Shown here one piece after another: positions 1 to 7,337 of a stretch of DNA of 15,969 nt. Position 1 is the first letter of the stretch. Every line of letters starts with the position of its first letter. The notes under the pieces were generated by a model. That model worked only from the letters and a program-made list of their open reading frames with translations. It did no database searches and was not told where the DNA came from. The position numbers and the translations under genes were made by a program. The stretch is taken from positions 1 through 15,969 of the forward strand of contig JADZDN010000396.1 of NCBI GenBank assembly GCA_020851015.1, read 5' to 3'. Source of the DNA: Alphaproteobacteria bacterium (lineage in GTDB: Bacteria > Pseudomonadota > Alphaproteobacteria > JAEULC01).

Positions 1-1
1 C

Positions 2-670
2 AGCCTGCCGCAGCGCAAGCACCGCTTCTACGAATGCTTCTCGCGCATCCGCACGGCGGAAGGCACGCTGATCCAACCCCAGGAGTACATGGAGATCGCC
101 GAACGCGCCGGGCTGATGGCCGCGATCGACAACCTGCTGCTGTTCCGCAGCGTGCAGCTGCTGCGCAAGACCCAGCGCGGCAAGATGGATGTCGGGTTCG
201 TCTGCAACATCTCGCCGCACACGCTGTCGGATTCGATCTTCCTCAGCGAGTTCGTGACCTACATCGAGGAGCACGCCGACCTGGCGCCCAAGCTGGTGCT
301 GGAATTCCCGCTCAAGGACTTCATGGCGCACGACGCGGCGACCGCCCAGGCGCTGACCCGGTTCCTGCAGCTCGGCGTCCGGTTCTCGATCGACCAGGTG
401 GACACGCTGAAGCTCGATACCGACGCCATGGCGCGGCGCGGCGTGCGCTTCGTCAAGATTCCCGCCTCGACCCTGCTCAACGAGATCCGCCTGGACAGCC
501 CGTCGGTCGATCCGCGGGTGCTGAAGGACCAGCTCGACCGCGCCGGCATCGACCTGATCGTCGAGAAGGTGGAGTCGGAAAGCGACCTGATCGAGCTGCT
601 GGATTTCCAGATCGACTTTGGCCAGGGCTTCCTGTTCGGCGAGCCGCGGATCGCGAAGGAAAAGGGCTGA
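2..670 (+). CDS. Degenerate EAL-domain protein, TipF-like (5' truncated)
   Basis: This is the C-terminal part of an EAL (c-di-GMP phosphodiesterase-type) domain; the reading frame is open to the left edge, so the start lies outside the window. The EAL signature itself reads ECF (32-40). Counting the ATG at 89 as residue 1, I see NIS (N40), LEFP (E72), the DDFG loop changed to DQVD (102-105), VKID changed to VKIP (P125), VEKVE (E159, E162) and a C-terminal QGFLFGEP. Loss of the second loop aspartate and of the aspartate after VKI should abolish hydrolysis, so a c-di-GMP receptor or scaffold is more likely than an enzyme. The ECF/DQV/LFGEP pattern matches what I recall of Caulobacter TipF, a polar flagellar factor with N-terminal membrane helices and a coiled coil, which would lie outside the window. 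The TipF assignment is inference; the degenerate EAL call is firm. The HAD gene follows after 7 bases. Confidence 0.85.
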   Translation, partial: SLPQRKHRFYECFSRIRTAEGTLIQPQEYMEIAERAGLMAAIDNLLLFRSVQLLRKTQRGKMDVGFVCNISPHTLSDSIFLSEFVTYIEEHADLAPKLVLEFPLKDFMAHDAATAQALTRFLQLGVRFSIDQVDTLKLDTDAMARRGVRFVKIPASTLLNEIRLDSPSVDPRVLKDQLDRAGIDLIVEKVESESDLIELLDFQIDFGQGFLFGEPRIAKEKG

Positions 671-677
671 CCCGGGG

Positions 678-1553
678 ATGCGGCCGCCGGCCTTTGTCTC
701 CGGCGTCGGCGCGCTTGCCGGACGCTACGACGGATTCATCCTCGACATGTGGGGCGTGCTGCATAACGGCCAGCATCCCTATCCAGGCGTGGTCGACTGC
801 CTCGAGCGGCTGAAGCAGGCGGGCAAGCGCCTGGTGGTGCTGTCGAACGCGCCGCGCCGGGTCGATGCGGCGGTCCAGCGCATGGAGGAAATCGGCATCC
901 CGCGCAAGCTGCTCGACGGGGTGATGACCTCGGGCGAGGACGCCTGGCGACACCTGCGTTCGCGCGGCGATCCATGGTACGCGCGATTGGGCCGGGCCTG
1001 CTTCCACCAAGGCGGCGCGCACAACCGGAGCATGCTGGAAGGCCAGGATATGACGGTGGTGACGGACATCGAGCATGCGGATTTCATCCTTTGCACCGGC
1101 GCCGACAGCGGCGACGACAAGGTCGAGGCTTACGCAGCGATGTTGGAGAGCGCCCGCGCCCGGGGCCTGCCGATGATCTGCGCCAATCCCGACCTTGTCG
1201 TGGTGCATTACGGGCGGCTGCAGATATGCGCCGGGTCGCTGGCGCAGCGCTACGAGGCGATCGGCGGCGAGGTGCGCTGGCACGGCAAGCCGCATCGGCC
1301 GATCTACGACGCCTGCTTCGACATGCTGGGCGTCGCCGACCGCAGGCGCATCCTGGCCGTCGGCGATTCCTTCCGCACCGACCTCGCGGGCGCCCAGGGC
1401 GCCGGCATCGACGGGCTGTTCGTGGCCGGCGGCATTCATGGCGAGGAGCTTGGCGCGGCGCCGGGCGCGCATCCCGATCTCGGCCGGCTGACGCAGCTCA
1501 TTGCCGACAGCGGCATCCGCCCGGCGGCGGTGGTGCCGTCGTTCTTGTGGTAG
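678..1553 (+). CDS. TIGR01459-family HAD hydrolase (class IIA)
   Basis: This is a 291-residue haloacid dehalogenase-superfamily protein. Motif I is ILDMWGVLHNG (nucleophile D23; the usual second aspartate is Trp25, which I recall as typical of TIGR01459). Motif II is LSNAPR (S56), motif III is HGKPHRPIY (K204), and motif IV is AVGDSFRTDLAGA (D230, D235). The large insert between motifs II and III is the class IIA cap. The family resembles NagD and 4-nitrophenylphosphatase, but the substrate is unknown. With the general-acid aspartate replaced by Trp, phosphatase activity is uncertain. The ATG at 678 follows the EAL stop by 7 bases, with an AAGGA-like site upstream. An earlier in-frame ATG at 618 would overlap the EAL gene and add no homologous sequence. 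It is probably cotranscribed with the EAL gene. Confidence 0.9.
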   Translation: MRPPAFVSGVGALAGRYDGFILDMWGVLHNGQHPYPGVVDCLERLKQAGKRLVVLSNAPRRVDAAVQRMEEIGIPRKLLDGVMTSGEDAWRHLRSRGDPWYARLGRACFHQGGAHNRSMLEGQDMTVVTDIEHADFILCTGADSGDDKVEAYAAMLESARARGLPMICANPDLVVVHYGRLQICAGSLAQRYEAIGGEVRWHGKPHRPIYDACFDMLGVADRRRILAVGDSFRTDLAGAQGAGIDGLFVAGGIHGEELGAAPGAHPDLGRLTQLIADSGIRPAAVVPSFLW

Positions 1554-1594
1554 CATCGCGCCGCGACCAGCACGGGGCGAGGAACGCCTGGAGC

Positions 1595-3400
1595 ATGGCC
1601 GAGCGCAGTTGGACGTGGTCGTTCGATGCACCGCCGGAGGCCGTGTGGACGGCGATGGCGGACACCGCGCGCTTCAACGAGGCCGCCGGCCTGCCCAAGC
1701 ACGCCATCGTCGAGACGCCGCGCCCCGACGGGTCGGTCGAGTATGTCGGCAAGGGCAAGCAGGGTCCGTTCGAGCTGGTCTGGCGCGAGCATCCGGTCAA
1801 CTGGGTCCATGCGCGCTGGTTCGAGCACCGCCGCAGCTTCCTTAAAGGGCCGCTGAGCGAAATCTGCGCGACCTTCCGCATCGCCGCCGAAGGGCAGGGG
1901 AGCCGGGGCGTCTACGCGCTGCGGGCCGAGCCCGCCAACATCGTCGGCCGCCTGATCCTTGCCACGGCATTCTTCCCCGGCACCGAGCGCAATTTCGGCC
2001 GCCTGGCGCGCGAGGCGAACGCGTTCGCCAAGGGCCGGATCGACCATCCGTTCCAGGTGCCGCCGCCGCCCTTGCCCGAAGGCGCGCGCGAGCGCGCCGC
2101 GCGCATCGCCGCCGAGATCGAAGCCACACCCAACGGCCACGGGCTGGCGAAGCGCCTGGCCGACTACGTGCTGGAGGCGACCGAGGTCGACCTGTGGACC
2201 GTGCGCCCGCTCGCCCTGGCGCGGCGCTGGAAAGTGCCCGAGCGCCACGCGATCGAATTGTGCCTGCAGGCGGTGCGCGCGGGCCTGCTGCAATTGCGCT
2301 GGGACCTGCTCTGCCCGCGCTGCCGCGTCGCCAAGTCGCGCTGCGCCGGCCTCGACCAGTTGCCGCGCGGCGCCCATTGCCCGACCTGCAACATCGACTA
2401 CGACCGCGACTTCACGCGCAACGTCGAGGCCAGCTTCGCCCCGTCGCCGACGATCCGTCCGGTCGCGAGCGGCGAGTATTGCCTGTTCGGGCCGATGAGC
2501 ACGCCGCACATCAAGGTCCACGTGACGGTGCCGGCCGGCGCCAGCCGCGCGATCGAGGCGAACCTGCCCCCCGGCCCCTATCGGCTGCGCACGCTCGAGC
2601 CCGGGCCGGAGAGCGAAATCGACTGGCCGGGCGGCGGCTTTCCCGCGCTTGTGCTGGATGACCGGGCGATCGCGGCCGGGCCGGCGAGCGCGGCGGGACG
2701 CATCGACCTCGTCAACCGCAGCGCGCGCGAACGCACCTTCATCGTCGAGGACCGCGCGTGGGTCAGGGACGCGCTGACCGCCGACCGCGTGACGTCGATG
2801 CAGGCATTCCGCGACCTGTTCTCGGATGCCGTGCTGCGGCCGGGCGACGATGTCGCGATCGGCCAGGTGGCGCTGATGTTCACCGACCTCAAGGGCTCGA
2901 CCGGGCTGTACCAGCGCATCGGCGACGCGCGCGCCTTTCACCTCGTGCGCGAGCATTTCGCCTTCCTGGCCGAGACGGTGCGCGCGCATGACGGCGCCAT
3001 CGTCAAGACCATCGGCGACGCCGTGATGGCGAGCTTCGTCAAGCCCGCCGACGCGGTTGCGGCCGCGCTGGCCGTGCAGCGCCGGGTCGCCGGCTTCAAC
3101 CACGCCCATCGCAGCGGCGCCGGCGGCGAGGACGACGGCATCGTCATCAAGATGGGCGTGCATTGCGGTCCGTGCATCGCCGTCACGCTCAACGACCGCA
3201 TCGACTACTTCGGCGGCACGGTCAACATGGCCGCGCGCCTGCAGGGCCAGTCGCGGGGCGGCGACATCGTGCTGTCCGCGACGGTCGTCGGCGATCCCGA
3301 GGTGCGGGTGCTGATCGCGCAGCTGGGCGCCAGCGAGGAGCGCGCGCGGCTCAAGGGCTATTCGCAGGACGTCGCCTATTGGCGGCTGGCGCTGTCTTGA
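1595..3400 (+). CDS. Class III adenylate/guanylate cyclase, SRPBCC + zinc ribbon
   Basis: This is a 601-residue, apparently soluble protein. Residues 1-150 (WTWSFDAPPEAVWTAMAD...) look like an SRPBCC/START-like ligand pocket. Residues 160-265 carry a helical region and a four-cysteine zinc ribbon (C240, C243, C262, C265, with C250 in the loop). A beta-rich stretch of about 290-410 resembles DUF5939. The catalytic domain begins near 420: metal-binding D431 in FTDLKGST and D475 in KTIGDAV, purine-specificity pair K471 and D537 (K/D, the adenylyl-specific combination), and transition-state residues N544 and R548 in VNMAAR. All key residues are present, so it should be active after dimerisation and most likely makes cAMP. 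The ATG at 1595 has GAGGAA about 10 bases upstream and lies 41 bases after the HAD stop. The frame is open further upstream, but only as a shadow of the HAD gene. The stimulus is unknown; a lipid-like ligand or redox/metal state would fit the N-terminal modules. Confidence 0.9.
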   Translation: MAERSWTWSFDAPPEAVWTAMADTARFNEAAGLPKHAIVETPRPDGSVEYVGKGKQGPFELVWREHPVNWVHARWFEHRRSFLKGPLSEICATFRIAAEGQGSRGVYALRAEPANIVGRLILATAFFPGTERNFGRLAREANAFAKGRIDHPFQVPPPPLPEGARERAARIAAEIEATPNGHGLAKRLADYVLEATEVDLWTVRPLALARRWKVPERHAIELCLQAVRAGLLQLRWDLLCPRCRVAKSRCAGLDQLPRGAHCPTCNIDYDRDFTRNVEASFAPSPTIRPVASGEYCLFGPMSTPHIKVHVTVPAGASRAIEANLPPGPYRLRTLEPGPESEIDWPGGGFPALVLDDRAIAAGPASAAGRIDLVNRSARERTFIVEDRAWVRDALTADRVTSMQAFRDLFSDAVLRPGDDVAIGQVALMFTDLKGSTGLYQRIGDARAFHLVREHFAFLAETVRAHDGAIVKTIGDAVMASFVKPADAVAAALAVQRRVAGFNHAHRSGAGGEDDGIVIKMGVHCGPCIAVTLNDRIDYFGGTVNMAARLQGQSRGGDIVLSATVVGDPEVRVLIAQLGASEERARLKGYSQDVAYWRLALS

Positions 3401-3474
3401 GGGGCGCCGCAGGGCAGCGGACGGCCAGGAACGACGCCGCGGCCCGCGATCGTTAATCTATTGGCAACCATAGC

Positions 3475-3489
3475 GCCGGAATATCCGGC
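3475..3489. other. Perfect 6-bp dyad in the gap before the GT2 gene
   Basis: The 195-base gap between the cyclase stop and the glycosyltransferase start holds GCCGGA-ATA-TCCGGC, a perfect inverted repeat with a 3-base centre. It sits just after an AT-richer patch (TTAATCTATTGGCA, about 3453-3466). It could be an operator near a promoter of the glycan cassette or a small hairpin. No T-run follows, so a terminator is unlikely. I see no convincing -35/-10 pair. Confidence 0.3.
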
Positions 3490-3595
3490 TGGGCGAACCG
3501 CCACCGGGCGGGTGCGGCGCCGCCGACGATTCCGGCGGCTGCGGACACGCCATATCGAGCGCATCAAGCCGGGGGCATCGGGTCAGGCGACAATC

Positions 3596-4543
3596 ATGGG
3601 CACGGCGGCGGTGCAATTGGCGGTGATCGTGCCCTGCTTCAACGAGCAGGACGCGCTGCCCGCGACCATCGCGCGCCTGGTCGCGTTGAAGGCCCGACTG
3701 GTCGGCGAAGGCGCCATCGGCGCAGCCAGCACGATCACCTTCGTCGATGACGGATCCGCCGATGGGACCTGGAGCTTGATTGAACGCGCCGCGGCGGCGG
3801 ACCCCTCGATTCACGGGATCAAGCTGTCGCGCAACAGCGGCCACCAGAACGCGCTGATCGCCGGGCTTCTCTCGGTGCCCGGCGACGTGCTGGTCAGCGT
3901 GGATGCCGACCTGCAGGATGATCTGGACGCCATCGGCCCTATGCTGGGCAAATGCCGGGAAGGGGCGCAAATCGTGTATGGCGTCCGCAACGACCGCGGC
4001 AGCGACACGCCATTCAAACGCATCACGGCCGAGGCCTATTATCGCCTGATGCGCCTTTTCGGAGTCGATCTCGTATTCAACCATGCCGACTATCGCCTGA
4101 TGACGCGGACGGCCATCGTCGCCTTGGAGCAGTACGGCGAGGTCAACCTGTTCCTGCGCGGAATCGTGCCGCGGCTCGGGTTCAAGACGGCCAGCGTGCA
4201 CTACGCGCGCGGCGAACGCGTCGCCGGCGAATCGAAATACCCGCTGCGGAAGATGCTGGCCCTGGCCTGGGAGGGCCTGTCGTCCTTCTCGCCCAGCCCG
4301 TTGCGCTGGATCACCGTCTTCGGGCTGGTCATCTCGCTGTTCAGCTTCCTGACCGGCTGCTGGGCGCTGGCGGTGACGCTGTTCTTCGGCGGCACGGTTC
4401 CCGGCTGGGCGTCGACGGTGGTGCCGATCTACTTCCTCGGCGGCATCCAGATGCTGAGCCTAGGCATCATCGGCGAGTACATCTCCAAGACCTATCTCGA
4501 GACCAAGCGCCGTCCCCGCTACATCATCGAGAAGAAGGTCTAG
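3596..4543 (+). CDS. GtrB/DPM1-like polyprenyl-phosphate glycosyltransferase (GT2)
   Basis: This is a 315-residue family 2 glycosyltransferase that is expected to move a sugar from a nucleotide donor onto undecaprenyl phosphate on the cytoplasmic side of the inner membrane. The N-terminal GT-A domain shows VIVPCFNE (residues 10-17), VDDGSADGT (50-58), the donor/metal site DADLQD (D103, D105) and the family motif GESKYPLRKM (211-220). Two membrane helices follow (about 238-264 and 270-294), then a basic tail. This matches GtrB, ArnC and DPM1 in order and length. I chose the ATG at 3596. An in-frame ATG at 3461 would add 45 mostly Arg-rich residues absent from the family. The methyltransferase follows after 4 bases and a GtrA-like gene comes next, so the three form one operon. 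The sugar cannot be read from the sequence. Confidence 0.92.
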   Translation: MGTAAVQLAVIVPCFNEQDALPATIARLVALKARLVGEGAIGAASTITFVDDGSADGTWSLIERAAAADPSIHGIKLSRNSGHQNALIAGLLSVPGDVLVSVDADLQDDLDAIGPMLGKCREGAQIVYGVRNDRGSDTPFKRITAEAYYRLMRLFGVDLVFNHADYRLMTRTAIVALEQYGEVNLFLRGIVPRLGFKTASVHYARGERVAGESKYPLRKMLALAWEGLSSFSPSPLRWITVFGLVISLFSFLTGCWALAVTLFFGGTVPGWASTVVPIYFLGGIQMLSLGIIGEYISKTYLETKRRPRYIIEKKV

Positions 4544-4547
4544 CGTC

Positions 4548-5249
4548 GTGCGACCGGACGATCGCCAGGCAGAGTTCGACCGCCTTGCCGACGCCTATCA
4601 CGAGCAGCACAAGGCCAACGTCGCGATCACCGGCGAGGAGCCTGCTTATTTCGCCGAGTACAAGATCGCCGACCTGGCCGCGCTGCTCGCGCACGTACCG
4701 CCCGCCGCGATCCTGGATTTCGGCAGCGGGATCGGCAATTCTCTGCCGTACTTCCGCAGATACTTCCCCGGCGTCGCGTCGACCTGCGCCGATGTCTCCG
4801 CGCGCAGCATCGCCGTGTCAAAGGAACGGTTCCCGGGACCCGAGCGCCATGTCCAGATCGGCCGCACGATCCCGCTGCCGGACGCCAGCCAGGACGTGGC
4901 GTTCTCCGCCTGCGTCTTCCATCACATACCGCACGAGGATCATCCGCATTGGCTGGCGGAACTGCGCCGCGTGACCCGACCGGGCGGCCTGCTGGCGATC
5001 TTCGAGCATAACCCGCTCAACCCGCTGACGGTGCGGGCGGTCAACACCTGTCCGCTTGACGTCAATGCGCGCCTCATCCGGGCCGGCACGCTGCGCCAGC
5101 GCGCCGAGGCCGCCGGTTGGCGGCATGCGCGCATCGACTATCGCCTGTTCTTTCCCGCCGCCCTCGCGGGGCTGCGCTTCCTGGAGCCAAGCCTCGGCTG
5201 GCTCTGCCTGGGCGCGCAATACCGGCTGACCGCGCGCCGGCCGGCATGA
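4548..5249 (+). CDS. Class I SAM-dependent methyltransferase
   Basis: This 233-residue Rossmann-fold methyltransferase shows motif I ILDFGSGIGN (55-64), an acidic strand-2 region (CADVS, 80-84), motif IV-like VAFSACVFHHIP (117-128) and post-motif LRRVTRPGGLLAIFEHNPLN (139-158). The FEHNP-NP-T stretch followed by a CPLD motif is, as I recall, typical of a methyltransferase group found beside GtrA/GT2 genes. Its substrate is probably a sugar, a lipid-linked sugar or a lipid, which is inferred from the neighbours. The GTG start at 4548 lies 4 bases after the glycosyltransferase stop, with GAAGAAGG just upstream. Its stop overlaps the next start (ATGA, 5246-5249), so translation is coupled to the GtrA-like gene. 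No membrane segments are seen. Confidence 0.9.
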   Translation: MRPDDRQAEFDRLADAYHEQHKANVAITGEEPAYFAEYKIADLAALLAHVPPAAILDFGSGIGNSLPYFRRYFPGVASTCADVSARSIAVSKERFPGPERHVQIGRTIPLPDASQDVAFSACVFHHIPHEDHPHWLAELRRVTRPGGLLAIFEHNPLNPLTVRAVNTCPLDVNARLIRAGTLRQRAEAAGWRHARIDYRLFFPAALAGLRFLEPSLGWLCLGAQYRLTARRPA

Positions 5250-5752
5250 GCGGCCTGGCTTGGCAATCCTTCCGCTTCGCGGCCGTCGGCCTGGTCAACA
5301 CCGCCATCGGTCTGTCCGCGATCTACGCGGTGCTCTATGTGTTCAGGTGCGATCCGGCGATCGCGAACGCGGCCGGATTTGCCATCGGCCTTGTCGTGAG
5401 CTTCACCCTCAATCATTTCTGGACCTTCGGCGACCGGCGGGATAAAGGCAGCGTCTTGCCGAAATATGTGTTGGTGGTGGCCGCCGCCTATACCGGCAAT
5501 CTCGTCGCCGTGCTTGTCGGCTCGCGGCAGTTTCACATCGACCCCTATCTCGTCCAGCTCGCCGGAATGGCGGTCTACACGATATCGGTCTTCCTTGGCT
5601 GCCGGCGGTTCGTTTACGGCGTCGGCGACGGGATGGCCGCGGGGGACCGAAGGCGTGAAAGCCGCCAGCCTATTGCCGCAAACCCCGGCAGATCGCCAGG
5701 TAGTCCGGGTGCTCCGGCGCGATCAGGCCGTGGCGCACCAGGAAATCGATGA
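5246..5752 (+). CDS. GtrA-family four-helix membrane protein
   Basis: This is a 168-residue small membrane protein with the GtrA pattern: FRFAAVGLVNTAIGL near the N terminus, NHFWTF after helix 2 (about residues 55-60) and RRFVYG after helix 4. There are four predicted helices, at about 8-32, 38-58, 73-93 and 100-120. GtrA proteins are proposed flippases for undecaprenyl-linked sugars made by GtrB-type transferases, and the GtrB-like gene is two genes upstream. The start ATG overlaps the methyltransferase stop. Family homology ends near residue 126. The last ~42 residues are Arg/Pro/Gly/Ala-rich and run 83 bases into the 3' end of the convergent Nudix gene, so the tail is probably a recent read-through extension. 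Confidence 0.88.
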   Translation: MSGLAWQSFRFAAVGLVNTAIGLSAIYAVLYVFRCDPAIANAAGFAIGLVVSFTLNHFWTFGDRRDKGSVLPKYVLVVAAAYTGNLVAVLVGSRQFHIDPYLVQLAGMAVYTISVFLGCRRFVYGVGDGMAAGDRRRESRQPIAANPGRSPGSPGAPARSGRGAPGNR

Positions 5753-6515
5753 TCACCAGGTTGCAGTTGAACTTGAAGGCGGTGGTGTCGCGCACGGTCT
5801 CCGCGACGCGCTCGATCGGCCACAGCATGAACTCGCCGATCTCGCCGTCGGTGTTGCGGGGCGTGAAGTCCGCGGGCATCTCGAGGTCGAAGCAGTACTG
5901 CACGTCGGGCTTCAAGGTCGCGTCCTCCTCGAATACGTAGGACACGATGCCGACGGGCCGGGCGCGTTCGGCGATTTCGCGCGGGATGCCGGCTTCCTCG
6001 CGGCATTCCTTGATCATGTTCTCCTTCAGCCCGATGCCGATCGGCTGGCCGCCCGCCACGGTGTTGTCGAGCATGCCGGGATAGGTTGGCTTGTCGCGGG
6101 CGCGGCGGGCCACCCACAGGTGCAGATCGGCGCCGCGGCGCACGAATCCGTTCATGTGCACGCCCCGGGCCCTGACGCCGAAATGCGGCACGGCGGCCCG
6201 CTCCATCGCCAGCAGCTCCGGCCCGCCTTCCAGCGGGTGGACCGGATAGCGCTCGTCGCGCCAGCCCTTGACGATGCCGCGCTGCGCCAGCGCGCGCAGG
6301 GCGGCATCGACCGCCTGCGTGCGCTTCTCCGGCGTATCGAGCGCGGGCGCCAGCGCGACGCCGCTCGCGTCGGCGACGAACACCGCGGAAAAGGGCTCGA
6401 GTTCCGCGATACGGTCGCGGTGAATATGGCCGACGAGTTCGCCGCCAGCCCGGAACGGCACGAAGCGCCCCAGGTCCGCGTTGTTGCACGCGGCGATGCG
6501 GTCGAGAAAACTCAT
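5670..6515 (-). CDS. DUF4743/Nudix hydrolase, Tnr3/YJR142W-like
   Basis: This is a 281-residue protein. Residues 1-115 match the DUF4743 region (FRAGGELVGHIH; AVPHFGVRARGVHMNGFV). The Nudix domain carries the family signature KPTYPGMLDNTVAGG and a divergent Nudix box at 155-177 that keeps the catalytic glutamates (E170, E173, E174 in KECREEAG) but has Lys for the first Arg and no upstream box glutamate. Yeast YJR142W and the Nudix part of Tnr3 look the same. That group is known to hydrolyse damaged (oxo/oxy) thiamine diphosphates, a metabolite-repair role; the same role here is inference. It is the last gene of a minus-strand run, 22 bases after DUF2794, and its 3' end overlaps the gtrA-like gene on the other strand. 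The ATG start is clear. Confidence 0.9.
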   Translation of the reverse strand: MSFLDRIAACNNADLGRFVPFRAGGELVGHIHRDRIAELEPFSAVFVADASGVALAPALDTPEKRTQAVDAALRALAQRGIVKGWRDERYPVHPLEGGPELLAMERAAVPHFGVRARGVHMNGFVRRGADLHLWVARRARDKPTYPGMLDNTVAGGQPIGIGLKENMIKECREEAGIPREIAERARPVGIVSYVFEEDATLKPDVQYCFDLEMPADFTPRNTDGEIGEFMLWPIERVAETVRDTTAFKFNCNLVIIDFLVRHGLIAPEHPDYLAICRGLRQ

Positions 6516-6537
6516 CGCGCCCGATGACCAGGCCGCG

Positions 6538-6918
6538 CTAGGCCACCGGGCGCGGCCGGGCTTCGAGCGCCGCCAGCACGTCGTCGATGCTGCGGCTGTG
6601 CTTCAGCTTGCGCCCGCTGCCATAGAGCAGGAAATCGACCGAGCCGCCGCCGCGGCGCTTGGCGATGGTGAACAACGGCCGGTCGAAGGCGTGGCGGAAG
6701 ACGGAGAAGGCGGCCATGTGGTCCAGGTGATCGATGGCGTAGTCGCGCCATTCGCCGCTGGCGACGCGCCTGCTGTAGAGGTTCAGTATCTGCTGCAGCT
6801 CGCCCCGGCTGAACCCCACCCGGGACGGCCGCCGACGGTGGTCGGCGAGGCTAAGCATGTCGCCCATCCGGCGCGCCACGCTCCTCTGTTGCGGCTCGAT
6901 CCGCGGATAGTCTTCCAA
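6538..6918 (-). CDS. DUF2794 family protein
   Basis: This is a small basic protein of 126 residues from the TTG at 6918. The core VGFSRGELQQILNLYSRRVA, followed by GEWRDYAIDHLDHMAAFSVF, is the hallmark of DUF2794, a family I know only from alphaproteobacteria and whose function is unknown. No membrane segment or signal peptide is seen. The start is uncertain. TTG at 6918 gives a full-length protein but has a poor ribosome-binding site. AGGAG at 6881-6885 could instead serve the ATG at 6867 (13-base spacing), removing 17 residues outside the conserved core. It lies between the lipoprotein gene (43 bases upstream) and the Nudix gene (22 bases downstream) and is probably cotranscribed with both. 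Confidence 0.85.
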   Translation of the reverse strand: MEDYPRIEPQQRSVARRMGDMLSLADHRRRPSRVGFSRGELQQILNLYSRRVASGEWRDYAIDHLDHMAAFSVFRHAFDRPLFTIAKRRGGGSVDFLLYGSGRKLKHSRSIDDVLAALEARPRPVA

Positions 6919-6961
6919 ATGTCCGGCCCGCTGTCCATGGGGCCGGCTGGCCTGGCGACGC

Positions 6962-7327
6962 CTATTGGTCGACCGGATCCTGCACCGGGTCGGGGCGCGA
7001 GCCGTAGGGATCCGGACCGATGTAGCACTGCACCTGGCCGATCGTGTTGTAGCATCGCTTCTCGACCGCCAGCCCGGCGATCTGGCCGCGCCGGTCGATG
7101 CAATAGGGCTGCTTGGCCTCGATATGGACGGCCGCGCAGTCCTCGCCCGTGGCCAGCGAGACCAGGTGGTCGGCCGGGAACTTGCCGGTGGTGCTGGCGC
7201 TGTAGAATCCGGCCGTCGACATGGCGATCGGCACCAATCCGAAGCAGCCGCTGAGGCTGAAGGCGATACAGCCCAGCACGGCGGCGAAGCCGAGGGCGTT
7301 CATGCGGGAAAGGGCGCTCATCACCAT
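6962..7327 (-). CDS. Small putative lipoprotein
   Basis: This is a 121-residue protein starting with a signal peptide and lipobox: a hydrophobic stretch (ALGFAAVLGCIAFSLSGC) ending in LSGC, so Cys28 would be the lipidated residue. The mature part has a conserved-looking TGKFPADHLVS segment and four further cysteines (in DCAAVH, PYCIDR, KRCYN and VQCYIG) that could form two disulfides, and ends in an Asp/Pro-rich tail. I do not recognise a characterised family. The ATG at 7327 has GGAG 6 bases upstream; a second ATG two codons in (7321) is an alternative. It is followed by DUF2794 and is preceded by the FecR-domain gene on the same strand, which suggests a cell-envelope role. Confidence 0.8.
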   Translation of the reverse strand: MVMSALSRMNALGFAAVLGCIAFSLSGCFGLVPIAMSTAGFYSASTTGKFPADHLVSLATGEDCAAVHIEAKQPYCIDRRGQIAGLAVEKRCYNTIGQVQCYIGPDPYGSRPDPVQDPVDQ

Positions 7328-7337
7328 GCGGGCTCCG

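Noticed and set aside
618..677. Longer HAD protein starting at the ATG at 618
   Set aside because: It would overlap the EAL gene by 53 bases and add residues with no family match; the ATG at 678 is correctly placed.
974..1594. Cyclase reading frame extended 207 codons upstream
   Set aside because: The extension is an Arg/Pro-rich shadow of the HAD gene; SRPBCC homology begins at the ATG at 1595.
477..1631. Long minus-strand frame opposite the EAL and HAD genes
   Set aside because: Composition is typical of antisense frames in high-GC DNA; no motif is recognisable, and the plus strand has clear families.
1436..3163. 575-codon minus-strand frame opposite the cyclase
   Set aside because: It is a shadow frame rich in His, Arg, Ala and Gly with no domain; the cyclase on the plus strand carries all catalytic motifs.
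3461..3595. Arg-rich N-terminal extension of the glycosyltransferase
   Set aside because: The GT2 fold starts directly after the ATG at 3596, and the extension resembles translated intergenic DNA.
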